DNA of 64,000 bases from Solirubrobacterales bacterium (GCA_023958085.1 JAMLGI010000010.1:47242-111241), one strand, 5' to 3'. Counted from the stretch's first letter, positions 53,735 to 62,013 are shown. Numbers and translations are program-made. Notes: a model not told the origin generated them from the sequence alone.

Positions 53735-53873
53735 CTTCAGATCACCAGATGGGACGCCCGAATTACGGGCGCTGCGGGCTGACGCTCCCGCAGCAGCGCG
53801 GCTGTCAGAGCCGCGTCCGGTGCTTCCGGTCATTCCGCGGGCCGGATCTGAAGTCTTTCGAAAGGAACTGAAG
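53735..53873 (+). promoter_or_regulatory. Structured cimA leader RNA (riboswitch-like candidate)
   Basis: A closing stem pairs CTTCAGATC (53735-53743) with GATCTGAAG (53845-53853), nine perfect pairs. Inside are three perfect hairpins: CGCCCG/CGGGCG (53755-53771), GCTGCGGG/CCCGCAGC (53771-53794) and CGCGGCT/AGCCGCG (53797-53815), plus a smaller CCGG/CCGG (53817-53829). The loop of the second hairpin starts CTGAC and that of the third is GTCAG, a complementary loop-loop contact. CTGAAG recurs at 53868-53873, ending at the first base of the GTG start, so the 5' arm has an alternative partner that would cover the start. The ribosome site AAAGGA is at 53861-53866. Confidence 0.55.
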
Positions 53874-55441
53874 TGACCGAGGTAACGCTTTACGACACGA
53901 CCCTACGCGACGGCATGCAGGGTCAGGGCATGTCGCTGTCGGCCGAAGAGAAGGTCCGCGTGGTCCACGCGCTTGACCGGCTCGGGGTCCATTACATCGA
54001 GGCCGGCTTTCCGGCTTCCAACCCGAAGGAGGCCGAACTCTTCAGCCTGCTCGCGGGAGAGCAACTGGAGCAGGCCGTGATCTGCTCATTCGGCATGACT
54101 CGCCGCCGGGGGGTGAAGGCCGAGGAAGATGAGGCCCTCGGGTTGCTGGCGGACACCTTCGCCCCGGTGGTGACCATCGTCGGCAAGACATGGTCACTGC
54201 ACCTGGAGAAGGTGACCAGGGTGTCCCGCGAGGAGAACCTGGCGATGATCGGTGAATCAGTCGCCTTCCTCAGGGAGAGCGGCAAACGGGTCTTCTACGA
54301 CGCGGAGCATTTCTTCGATGCCTTCCGCGACGACCCGGACTACTCGCTGACCTGCCTTCGCGAGGCGGCGGATGCCGGGGCGGAGGCGCTGGTGCTATGC
54401 GACACCAACGGCTCCAGCCTCCCCGACCAGATCGCGGAAGCGACCGCCGCCGTCCACCGGGAGCTGCCGGGGGTTGAACTCGGCATCCACGTCCATAACG
54501 ATCTCGAGTGCGCGGTGGCCAACTCGCTGGCGGCGGTCCGCGAGGGTGCCCGGCAGGTCCAGGGGACGATCAACGGATACGGGGAACGCACCGGTAACGC
54601 CAACCTCGTCTCGATCCTGCCGTCGCTGCAGCTGAAGATGGGCTTCGATGTGGTTTCGGAGGACCAGCTCGCCGAACTTTCAGGAACCTCCCATTTCGTC
54701 GCCGAGCTGCTCAACCTGCCGGCCAACCCGAATCAGCCGTACGTGGGGCGCAACGCCTTCGCCCACAAGGGCGGCCTTCACGTGGCGGGGATCGCTGCCG
54801 ACGCCAGCACCTTCGAGCACATCGACCCGGAGGTGGTCGGCAACAGCCGGGCGATCCTGCCTTCGGAACTTTCGGGCAAGGCGACGATCGTCTCCCGGGC
54901 GAAGGAGCTCGGCCTCGATCTGGATGATGCCGCTGCCCGTGAAGTGACCGAGGAGCTCAAACGCCGTGAGCATGCCGGCTACCAGTACGAGGCGGCGGAT
55001 GCCTCGTTCGATCTGCTGCTGCGGCGCGAAGCGGGTGAGTACGAACCCCTGTTCACCCTGGAGAGCTTCCGGGTTATCACCGAGATGCACGGCGATGGCC
55101 GGGCCAGTGCCGAGGCGGTGCTGAAGATCCGGGTCCAGGGGGATCGCCAGGTGGCGGTCGCGGAGGGCAACGGTCCGGTCGAAGCCCTCGATACCGCGCT
55201 GCGGTCGGTGATCGACCGTTACTACCCGCATCTGGCGGAAGTGGATCTGACCGGCTACCGGGTGAGGATTCTCGACTCCGATCACGGCACCGGGGCTGGC
55301 ACCCGGGTGCTGCTCGACTCCTCCGACGGGGAGAGGTCCTGGGGTTCGATCGGGGTCTCGGAGAACATCATCGAGGCTTCCTGGGAGGCGCTGGTCGACT
55401 CGCTCGAGTACGCCTCTTCCCGCACGGAGCAGGCCGGATGA
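53873..55441 (+). CDS. cimA: (R)-Citramalate synthase (CimA)
   Basis: Condenses pyruvate and acetyl-CoA to citramalate, the entry to threonine-independent isoleucine synthesis. It is a DRE-TIM enzyme related to LeuA: LYDTTLRDGMQGQGMSLSAEEK at 6-27, GIHVHNDLECAVANSLAAV near 203-220, NGYGERTGNANLVSILP, and the CimA-type VGRNAFAHKGGLHVAGI, where LeuA has HESGIHQDG. The C-terminal regulatory domain (about 380-510) is retained. AKTWSLHLEKV-like and DAEHFFDAF segments are typical of the CimA_Dros-type family. The product would be processed by LeuCD and LeuB of the same cluster. Confidence 0.92.
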   Translation: MTEVTLYDTTLRDGMQGQGMSLSAEEKVRVVHALDRLGVHYIEAGFPASNPKEAELFSLLAGEQLEQAVICSFGMTRRRGVKAEEDEALGLLADTFAPVVTIVGKTWSLHLEKVTRVSREENLAMIGESVAFLRESGKRVFYDAEHFFDAFRDDPDYSLTCLREAADAGAEALVLCDTNGSSLPDQIAEATAAVHRELPGVELGIHVHNDLECAVANSLAAVREGARQVQGTINGYGERTGNANLVSILPSLQLKMGFDVVSEDQLAELSGTSHFVAELLNLPANPNQPYVGRNAFAHKGGLHVAGIAADASTFEHIDPEVVGNSRAILPSELSGKATIVSRAKELGLDLDDAAAREVTEELKRREHAGYQYEAADASFDLLLRREAGEYEPLFTLESFRVITEMHGDGRASAEAVLKIRVQGDRQVAVAEGNGPVEALDTALRSVIDRYYPHLAEVDLTGYRVRILDSDHGTGAGTRVLLDSSDGERSWGSIGVSENIIEASWEALVDSLEYASSRTEQAG

Positions 55442-56553
55442 ACCGGACGCCGCTCGCCCTGGCCCGGCCCGAGATCGGGCCGGAGGAGGAGCGGCTGGTG
55501 CTCGAAGTGCTGCGTTCGGGGCAGCTTTCACTAGGCCCGATGCTGGAGCGCTTCGAGCAGGAGTTCTCCGGCTGGCTCGGGGTCGAGGACGCGATCGCCG
55601 TCTCCAGCGGCACCGCCGCCCTCCACCTCGGGGTGCGGGCCAACGGATGGGGTCCGGGCGACGAAGTAATACTCAGTCCGTTCACCTTCGTCGCCTCCGC
55701 GAACTGCCTGCTCTACGAGGGCGTGAAACCGGTCTTCGCCGACATCGACCCGGGGACCGGCAACTTTGATCCGGGGCAGGCCGCGGCGGCGATCGGGCCG
55801 GATACCGCCGGCCTGCTGCCGATCGACATTTTCGGCTGGCCCGCCGATATGCCCGCCTTCGAGCAACTCGCGGCGGAACATGGGCTCGGCCTGCTGGAAG
55901 ACTCCTGTCAGGCGCTGGGGGCGATCGACCGGGAGGGCCGCAAGGTCGGATCCCGCGGCAATCTCGCCACCTTCGCCTTCTACGCCAACAAGCAGATGAC
56001 CACCGGAGAGGGAGGCATTCTCATCCCCCGGAACGCGGATGAGGCAGCCCGAATCCGCTCTGAACGCAACCAGGGCCGGGCGCTGGACATGGACTGGCTC
56101 GATCACGACCGGCTCGGCTTCAACTACCGGATGAGTGACATCCAGGCCGCGATCGGGGTCGCCCAGATCGGGCGGATCGACCAGCTGCTGGCCGGGCGGG
56201 CGAGGGTCGCCGGACTGTACGGTGAGGCGCTCGCCGGGATCGAAGGACTTGAGCTCTGGCCTGACTCGAACGGCCAGGCCCGCCGCAGCTGGTTCGTCTA
56301 CCCGGTAAGGCTGCCCGAGGGCAGCGACCGGAACGGGGTGATCCGGCAGCTGGGGGAACAGGGAATCCCGGCCAAGGCGTACCTGCCGGCGATCCACCTG
56401 ATGCCCCACCTGCGCGAATACGGCTACGGCGAGGGCGACTTTCCGCAAGCCGAGGCCCTCGCCGCCCGCTCGCTCGCCCTGCCCTTCCACGCCGGCCTGA
56501 ACGAAGCAGACATCACCCGGGTCGCAACGGCGCTGGCCGCAGTCCTGGCCTGA
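55438..56553 (+). CDS. DegT/DnrJ/EryC1/StrS-family aminotransferase
   Basis: A 371-residue PLP enzyme with IAVSSGTAALHLGVRANGWGPGDEVILSPFTFVASANCLLY, LLEDSCQALGA, FYANKQMTTGEGG with the PLP Lys at about 185, and RMSDIQAAIGVAQI. The family aminates ketosugars for antibiotic or surface-glycan synthesis, although some members act on other ketones. It overlaps cimA by four bases (ATGA), which is an unexpected partner. No other sugar-nucleotide gene is near, so the substrate is open. Confidence 0.85.
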   Translation: MNRTPLALARPEIGPEEERLVLEVLRSGQLSLGPMLERFEQEFSGWLGVEDAIAVSSGTAALHLGVRANGWGPGDEVILSPFTFVASANCLLYEGVKPVFADIDPGTGNFDPGQAAAAIGPDTAGLLPIDIFGWPADMPAFEQLAAEHGLGLLEDSCQALGAIDREGRKVGSRGNLATFAFYANKQMTTGEGGILIPRNADEAARIRSERNQGRALDMDWLDHDRLGFNYRMSDIQAAIGVAQIGRIDQLLAGRARVAGLYGEALAGIEGLELWPDSNGQARRSWFVYPVRLPEGSDRNGVIRQLGEQGIPAKAYLPAIHLMPHLREYGYGEGDFPQAEALAARSLALPFHAGLNEADITRVATALAAVLA

Positions 56554-56601
56554 GAGGTTCAAACAGTGCTTATATGACTGCGGTGCTGGTCAATTCGCAG
56601 C

Positions 56602-56838
56602 ATGAGCGTCGCGGTCACAGTCCGGGATCTGCCCGTAGAGGTACGGGACGGACTTGCGGCCCGCGCGCGTCGCAGCGGCAAGTCGCTTCAGGAATATTTG
56701 CGCGGGATGCTGATTGAGACAACCTCGCGGCCGGCGCTGGATGATGTGATCGCCCGGGCCCGCACCCGGGTTGAGGCGACCGGCTCAAGGGTGGGCGGGG
56801 AGGCGATCCTCGCCGCACGCGACGCCGATCGCCGATGA
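56602..56838 (+). CDS. FitA/VapB-type ribbon-helix-helix antitoxin
   Basis: A 78-residue protein: VAVTVRDLPVEVRDGLAARARRSGKSLQEYLRGMLIETTSRP is the RHH DNA-binding module of plasmid-stability/FitA-like antitoxins. The tail (DVIARARTRVEATGSRVGGEAILAARDADRR) is the toxin-binding part. Its stop overlaps (ATGA) the start of a PIN toxin that is broken after 24 residues, so it may now be an orphan antitoxin. The promoter is unclear; TATATG at 56571-56576 is a possible -10. Confidence 0.75.
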   Translation: MSVAVTVRDLPVEVRDGLAARARRSGKSLQEYLRGMLIETTSRPALDDVIARARTRVEATGSRVGGEAILAARDADRR

Positions 56839-56909
56839 AGCCGGTCGTGGTCTGCGACTCATCGGCCATCGTCGCGATGCTGATCGACGCCGGCCCCGAT
56901 GGGCGCTAG
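56835..56909 (+). pseudogene. Truncated VapC (PIN) toxin gene
   Basis: From ATG 56835 the frame reads MKPVVVCDSSAIVAML then IDAGPDGR and stops at TAG 56907-56909. This is exactly the first strand and helix of a PIN toxin (metal Asp in VCDSSA). Family members usually continue GPDGRW, so a W codon changed to TAG, or a rearrangement, ends it. Downstream sequence in the same frame no longer looks like a PIN domain and I find the remainder in no other frame, so the loss is more than one point mutation. Confidence 0.7.
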
Positions 56910-57062
56910 GTATACACGCCGCCAGCGCTAAGCCCCATATGCGTTTTGCAGCAAGATACCTCGGAGGATCTGAAGCATGAGAAGGTAGCAACCCTCCACT
57001 CTTGGTCCACTGCCATCTGGCTGGGGAATGTCGCAGGTGGCATCTTGCTGTCCCTGGGCAGG

Positions 57063-57091
57063 TTGTTGCCTGCAACTGGCAATGGTAAAAT
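57063..57091 (+). promoter_or_regulatory. Promoter of the MazE/AbrB-type antitoxin gene (TTGTTG-N17-TAAAAT)
   Basis: -35 TTGTTG (57063-57068), a 17-base spacer and -10 TAAAAT (57086-57091), seven bases before ATG 57099. A TTGCC/GGCAA inverted repeat lies in the spacer, a likely autoregulatory operator. It is the best-conserved promoter in the window and again leaderless. Confidence 0.6.
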
Positions 57092-57098
57092 GCGTGGT

Positions 57099-57341
57099 AT
57101 GAGAACAACCATTGATCGAGCTGGTCGGATCGTGATCCCCAAGCGGGTGCGTTCAGCGCTCCAGCTGAGCGGTGGGGAGGAAGTCAGGGTTGAGTTGGTG
57201 GGAGAGCGGATCGAGTTGACGCCGGCACCTCGACCGACCGGACTCAAGAAGAACGCTCTCGGGATCCTGACTTCCGATCTCGATCTGCCCGAGCACGGGC
57301 CGGATGAAGTCCGCCATGCACTCGAGCGATCTCGGCGGTGA
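57099..57341 (+). CDS. AbrB/MazE-type antitoxin
   Basis: An 80-residue protein opening MRTTIDRAGRIVIPKRVRSALQLSGGEEVRVELVGERIELTP, the swapped-hairpin AbrB DNA-binding fold seen in VapB/MazE antitoxins. The C-terminal half (ALGILTSDLDLPEHGPDEVRHALERSRR) would wrap the toxin. The start at 57099 is preferred over upstream in-frame codons because the promoter lies seven bases before it. GTGA overlap with the toxin. Confidence 0.78.
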   Translation: MRTTIDRAGRIVIPKRVRSALQLSGGEEVRVELVGERIELTPAPRPTGLKKNALGILTSDLDLPEHGPDEVRHALERSRR

Positions 57342-57763
57342 ATGCCCCCGACAGCTCGGTTCTGATCGCCGGGTTCGTTCCCAGCCACAGGTATCACCCG
57401 GAAGCGATATCGGCGCTTGCCGAGGTGAAGAAGGATGGGAACCTGATCGCTCACACCATCGCCGAGAGTTACTCGGTCCTCAGCTCACCGGGTGGCAGCT
57501 ACCGGGCAGAGCCCGGGGCAGTGGTCATGTACCTCGAACAGTTCATCGGCGATCAGCCGGTCGGGATGCCGCCATCCACGTACCCGGAGGCAGTACGGCT
57601 GCTGACGGAGACGAATCGCGCCGGCGGCATGGTCTACGACGCGCTGATCGGCCTTGCTGCCCGTGATGCGGGGCTGGCCCTGCTCAGTCTCGATGCCCGC
57701 GCCCGACCGATCTACGAGCTCTGCGGCGCCGAGTTCCGGATCCTCGCCGACCTTGGAACTTGA
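57338..57763 (+). CDS. PIN-domain (VapC-family) toxin
   Basis: A 141-residue PIN protein: NAPDSSVLIAGFVPSHRYHPEA with the first metal Asp, LIAHTIAESYSVLSSP with the second acidic residue, GGMVYDALIGLAARDAGLALLSLDARARPIY with the third and fourth. All four positions are filled, so it should be an active metal-dependent ribonuclease. GTG start in the GTGA overlap with its antitoxin. A GTGGGC-AGA-GCCCAC hairpin (57780-57794) after the stop may end the transcript. Confidence 0.78.
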   Translation: MNAPDSSVLIAGFVPSHRYHPEAISALAEVKKDGNLIAHTIAESYSVLSSPGGSYRAEPGAVVMYLEQFIGDQPVGMPPSTYPEAVRLLTETNRAGGMVYDALIGLAARDAGLALLSLDARARPIYELCGAEFRILADLGT

Positions 57764-57869
57764 GCGGTTCGGTTGGCCTGTGGGCAGAGCCCACCCGTGC
57801 ACGACTTGAATCCCCCAGGGCCATTTGGGCACATTTCGGGCCACCAGCCCGTGCTCGGGACTGATCTAC

Positions 57870-57875
57870 GATAAT
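57870..57875 (+). promoter_or_regulatory. -10 box (GATAAT) of argH
   Basis: GATAAT ends seven bases before the GTG at 57883, a leaderless layout. No Shine-Dalgarno is present. Confidence 0.5.
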
Positions 57876-57882
57876 CGGGTTT

Positions 57883-59271
57883 GTGACCAGGCAGCCTGAA
57901 AAAGAGACCTCCCGCTTTCGTGACCAGCCCGATCCCCGGTTCTGGCGGATGAACCGTTCGATCGATTTCGACCGGCATCTCGCGCCGTACGACGTGGCGC
58001 AGTCCCGCGCCCACGCGAAGGCCCTCAACCGGATCGGTGTGATCGGTGACGAGGAGCTCCCGACCCTGGACCGCGGCCTTGCGACGATCGCCGACGAGCT
58101 GTCCAGCGGCAGTTTCGCCTTCATCGAGGCCGACGAGGACATCCACATGGCGGTCGAACGTCGGCTCGGTGACCTGATCGGCCCGCTGGCCGGCAAGCTC
58201 CACACCGGCCGGTCCCGCAACGACCAGGTGGCGACCGATCTGGCTATGGCGGTTATGGATCGCTCCGAAGCGGCCTGCCGGAAGATCGCCGAGGCGATGG
58301 GGGAGCTGCTGCGGCTGGCGAAGGAGCATGCCGACTGGCCGATGCCCGGTTACACCCATCTGCAGCGGGCCCAACCGGTCTATCTCGGCCACCATCTGCT
58401 CGCCTGGTTCTGGATGCTGTCCCGCGACCTGGACCGCTTCGCCCGGGCGAGGGATGCCGCCGCGGTGATGCCGCTCGGCACCGGGGCGATGGCCGGGGTG
58501 AACTGGCAGATCGACCGCAGTCAGGTTGCCGCCGATCTCGGTTTCGACTCGGTCACGGTCAACTCGCTCGATTCCACCTCTAATCGGGACTTCGTACTCG
58601 ACTACCTGTCGGCCGCCTCGATCGCCGCCACGCACCTCTCCCGGATCGGCTCGGAACTGGTGATCTGGTCCTCGACCGAGTTCTCTTTCTGCCGGATCGC
58701 CGAGCCTTTCACCTCCGGTTCCTCGATCATGCCGCAGAAGCAGAACCCGGACTCGGCCGAGCTGCTGCGGGCCAAGGCGCCCCGGGTGATCGGGGACTTC
58801 ACCACCCTGCTCGGAGTGATGCACGCCCTGCCGCTCACCTACGGCAAGGACATGCAGGAGGACAAGGAACCCTTCTTCGATGCCGCCGACACGATCGAGG
58901 GGATCCTCGACATGACCGCGGGGATCTGCGAGGGCATCAGCTTCAGCCGGGAGCGGCTGCTGGAGGCCTCCCGCGACGAGATGCTGGCCGCGACCGAGAT
59001 CGCCGATCTGCTGGTCCGGCGCGGTGTCCCGTTCCGTGAGGCCCACGGTGTCGTCGGGGATCTGGTTCGGCAGTGCGTCGCCGAGAACCGCAGACTCTCC
59101 GAGCTGACCCGGGAGGAGATCGCATCCCGTTCACCTGAACTGGACGAGGAGTACTACGAGGTGCTCGAGCACGGTAGTTGGCTCGAATCAAAGGTCAGCG
59201 AAGGCGGCACATCGAGTGTCAGCCTTGATCGTCAGATCAAGTTGGCCGAGTCCCGGTTGGACGTGATCTGA
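57883..59271 (+). CDS. argH: Argininosuccinate lyase (ArgH)
   Basis: Cleaves argininosuccinate to arginine and fumarate. The 462 residues carry the fumarase/ASL signature GSSIMPQKQNPD near 280-291 (Gln where Lys is usual), HTGRSRNDQVATDLAMAV, GYTHLQRAQPVYLGHHLLAW and ALPLTYGKDMQEDKEPFFDA. About 25 residues at the N-terminus precede the conserved region. No other arginine gene is in the window. The gene is convergent with the PBP gene; stops are seven bases apart. Confidence 0.95.
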   Translation: MTRQPEKETSRFRDQPDPRFWRMNRSIDFDRHLAPYDVAQSRAHAKALNRIGVIGDEELPTLDRGLATIADELSSGSFAFIEADEDIHMAVERRLGDLIGPLAGKLHTGRSRNDQVATDLAMAVMDRSEAACRKIAEAMGELLRLAKEHADWPMPGYTHLQRAQPVYLGHHLLAWFWMLSRDLDRFARARDAAAVMPLGTGAMAGVNWQIDRSQVAADLGFDSVTVNSLDSTSNRDFVLDYLSAASIAATHLSRIGSELVIWSSTEFSFCRIAEPFTSGSSIMPQKQNPDSAELLRAKAPRVIGDFTTLLGVMHALPLTYGKDMQEDKEPFFDAADTIEGILDMTAGICEGISFSRERLLEASRDEMLAATEIADLLVRRGVPFREAHGVVGDLVRQCVAENRRLSELTREEIASRSPELDEEYYEVLEHGSWLESKVSEGGTSSVSLDRQIKLAESRLDVI

Positions 59272-59278
59272 ACCCGGG

Positions 59279-61903
59279 TCAGCCGGGACTCGCGCCGCCG
59301 GTTCCCACTCCGCCACCCGCGTTGCCGGGCGTAGTAGGTGCCGGGGTGGGGTCCGGCGCTGGAGCCGGAGCCGGGGTCTCGGCCGGCGGGGCAACCGGAG
59401 CCGGCGCCGGAGCCGGTTCCGGCGTGGTGGCTTCCGGAACATAGGTATCGGTGGGCGGAGCGACATAGTCGCCGGTTCCGTCCGTGGTGGTCCCGGTGTC
59501 GGCCTCGAGACCGGCAGCCTCCGCGGCCCGTTCGGCCGTGCGGTTGGCCTCGATGGACTGCCAGGCCTCGATCACCCGGGCCCAGATGATCGCCGGGAAG
59601 GTACCTCCGTCGACCGGACTTCCCCCGTACTCGGTCAACATCTGCTTGTAACCCTCGGCGTAGCCGACCCAGACGCAGGCGGTGACCTCGGTGATCCCGC
59701 CGCAGAACCAGGCGTTCGAGTTGTTCTCCGTGGTTCCGGTCTTGCCCCACTGGGACTCATCGCCGATGTTGGCGTTCTTGCCGGTGCCGGAGGTGACCAC
59801 CTGGTGGAGGATTCCCTTGGCCGTGGAGGCGACCTCGGGGTCGAGCACCCCGGTGCTCATCACCTCGTTCTTGCCGCCCCGGATCGTCTTGCCCTGCTCG
59901 TCGCTGACCTTGGTGAAGGAGACCGGCGAGTCGCCGGGGTCGGGGGCCAGGGTGCCACTGACCCGCCGCCCGTCGTTGCCGAGGGTCGAGAAGGCGTAAG
60001 TCCACTGGAGCGGGGTTACCTCGGAAGTGCCGAGGACCATCGCCGGGTTGGTCGAGATCGGATCGCTCACGCCCATCCTGTGAATCGTCCGGGCGATCGC
60101 TTTCGGCCCGCCCTTGATCGTCTCGATGCCGAGCTGGGCGTAGACCGAGTTGTCCGAATTGATCGTGGCGCTGACCAGATCGCTGGTGCCGGCGTAGCTG
60201 TCGCCGTAGTTCGAGACCGAGTAGGGCTCCCGGTGCCATCGCTTCTTGCCGTCTTTGCCCTTGACCTTCCATTTGCGCCAGAAGATCTGCGGCGCGGATT
60301 CGAAGGTGGTGTAGGGCGAGATCCCCTGCTTCAGCGCGGTCAGCAGCACGAACGGCTTGATTGTCGAGCCCGGCTGGCGGAATCCCTGGGTGGCGAGGTT
60401 GAACGGGGCGGTTTCGTAGTCGGGACCGGCCACCATTGCATCGATCGTGGCGTCCTTGTTGTTGATGATCACGACCGAGGCGGTTGGACCGACCCCTCCG
60501 AGCGTGCTGTCGACCGCATTCTGGGCGGCGGCCTGAACCTCCAGGTCGAGTGAGGTCTTCACCTTCAGGCCACCGAAGAAGGTGCGGCCGGCGCCGAATC
60601 GGTCGACCAGCTGCTGGCGAACCCAGGATGTGTAGTACGGCGCCTTCGAGTCGAGCGGGGGCAGCTTGATGTCGTCATCGGCCGGAAGTGCTTCCGCCGT
60701 GGCTTCCTCGTACTGATCGTTGGTGATGTACCCCTGATCCAGCATCTTGCCGAGCACGATGTTGCGGCGGGTGAGGGCGGCATCCGGGTCGTTCTTCGGG
60801 TCGTATCCCCAGGGGTTCTGGATGATTCCGGCCAGCAACGCGGCTTCGGCCGGGGCGAGCAGGGCCGCGCAGGGAGACTCCTCGGTTCCGCAACCCGGGT
60901 GGGCCTCGCCGAAGTAGGTCCGTGAGGCGGCCTCGATCCCGTACGCACCGGCACCGAAATAGACCGTGTTCAGATACTCGGTGAGAATCTTGTCCTTGGT
61001 CCACTCCTGCTCGATGTGGTACGCGAGCGACATTTCGCGCACCTTCTGGAACACGGTTCGATCGTTCTGTGCCTCGAGCGCCTGCTTGACCAGCTGCTGG
61101 GTGACGGTGGACGCTCCCTGCTTGGCACTGCGGGTGATCACATCCTGCATCAGGGCTCGACCGAGCCCCTTGAAGTCGATCCCGCGATGCTCGTAGAACC
61201 GTTCGTCCTCGATCGAGACCACCGCGTTCTTCATGTTCGGGGAAATCTGGTCGGGGCGGAGCAGGGTGCGATTCTGATTCGAACTGAGCGTCCCGATCAG
61301 CTCCCCCTGGCTGTCGGTGACCACGGTGTTCTTGGCCGCCTTGAACTGCGCGTACTTCTCGATCGCCGGCAGATCCTGCGAGACCGCCATGACCATGCCG
61401 AAGAAGGCGGAGAACAGGCCGAGCAGACCCAGCCCGAGCATGATGAAGAGAATCCGCAACTTCTTGATTTTCGGCTTGCTCCGGGGTGGTTCCGGGGTCG
61501 GGAGGGTGGCGACACCCACCGGGGGCCGACCGTCCCAGCCGGATCCCCCCTCGCCGCCCGGGGGCGGCGGAATCGGTATTACCGCTCCCGGCTGGTCCTC
61601 CGCCGACTTCCGCCGCCACGGACGTGGCAGGCGAAGGCGTCGGACCCTTCTCGTGAAGGCCCCCTTGTCACCGTTTCCACCGGACGTTCGGGCAGAGCCT
61701 TTTCGTTGCTTCCGACGGCTGGTTCGACTCTCGGCGCTGTCGCTCCGGTCACGGCTGCCTCTTGGCGGTCGCAGGACCGATTCAGCCCGATCGGATCCCG
61801 CGGAACGCCGGTCGCCGTCATCCGGCTGCCCGGCGTGATCGGGAACGTGACCGTTTGCTCCGGGTGCGGATCCCGGCCGGGTATCTGTCTTCTTGGAGGA
61901 CAT
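59279..61903 (-). CDS. Class A penicillin-binding protein (transglycosylase/transpeptidase)
   Basis: A bifunctional peptidoglycan polymerase. A basic, disordered cytoplasmic tail (1-145) with Pro/Gly runs is followed by one membrane anchor (about 150-173). The GT51 domain has EDERFYEHRGIDFKGLGRA at 232-250, GASTVTQQLVKQ and KILTEYLNTVYFGAGAYGIEAAS. The transpeptidase has STIK at 513-516, SDN at 583-585 and KTG at 721-723. The last ~75 residues are a Pro/Ala-rich repeat (TPEPAPAPAPVAPPAE) that may span the wall. All catalytic motifs are intact. PBP1A/PonA-like. Confidence 0.93.
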   Translation of the reverse strand: MSSKKTDTRPGSAPGANGHVPDHAGQPDDGDRRSAGSDRAESVLRPPRGSRDRSDSAESRTSRRKQRKGSARTSGGNGDKGAFTRRVRRLRLPRPWRRKSAEDQPGAVIPIPPPPGGEGGSGWDGRPPVGVATLPTPEPPRSKPKIKKLRILFIMLGLGLLGLFSAFFGMVMAVSQDLPAIEKYAQFKAAKNTVVTDSQGELIGTLSSNQNRTLLRPDQISPNMKNAVVSIEDERFYEHRGIDFKGLGRALMQDVITRSAKQGASTVTQQLVKQALEAQNDRTVFQKVREMSLAYHIEQEWTKDKILTEYLNTVYFGAGAYGIEAASRTYFGEAHPGCGTEESPCAALLAPAEAALLAGIIQNPWGYDPKNDPDAALTRRNIVLGKMLDQGYITNDQYEEATAEALPADDDIKLPPLDSKAPYYTSWVRQQLVDRFGAGRTFFGGLKVKTSLDLEVQAAAQNAVDSTLGGVGPTASVVIINNKDATIDAMVAGPDYETAPFNLATQGFRQPGSTIKPFVLLTALKQGISPYTTFESAPQIFWRKWKVKGKDGKKRWHREPYSVSNYGDSYAGTSDLVSATINSDNSVYAQLGIETIKGGPKAIARTIHRMGVSDPISTNPAMVLGTSEVTPLQWTYAFSTLGNDGRRVSGTLAPDPGDSPVSFTKVSDEQGKTIRGGKNEVMSTGVLDPEVASTAKGILHQVVTSGTGKNANIGDESQWGKTGTTENNSNAWFCGGITEVTACVWVGYAEGYKQMLTEYGGSPVDGGTFPAIIWARVIEAWQSIEANRTAERAAEAAGLEADTGTTTDGTGDYVAPPTDTYVPEATTPEPAPAPAPVAPPAETPAPAPAPDPTPAPTTPGNAGGGVGTGGASPG

Positions 61904-62000
61904 GTGCTCGCTGATGGACGAGAGCGGGGCAGAGCCCCCTGAAACGCACGGCCAGATGGGGGTAAGGGAAGCCTGAACGACCGGACCGCGTCGCTCAGTC

Positions 62001-62006
62001 TAGCAT
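62001..62006 (+). promoter_or_regulatory. -10 box (TAGCAT) of tyrS
   Basis: TAGCAT ends seven bases before the GTG at 62014, with no Shine-Dalgarno. Divergent from the PBP gene over a 110-base intergenic space. Confidence 0.5.
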
Positions 62007-62013
62007 TCAGGAC

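Noticed and set aside
53735..53873. T-box or known amino-acid riboswitch before cimA
   Set aside because: No T-box AGGGTGGNACCGCG block or specifier loop and no lysine, glycine or SAM riboswitch core can be recognised; kept as an unclassified structure.
57304..57666. 120-codon plus-strand frame overlapping the AbrB-PIN pair
   Set aside because: Out of frame with both genes and has no domain; the PIN frame explains this DNA.
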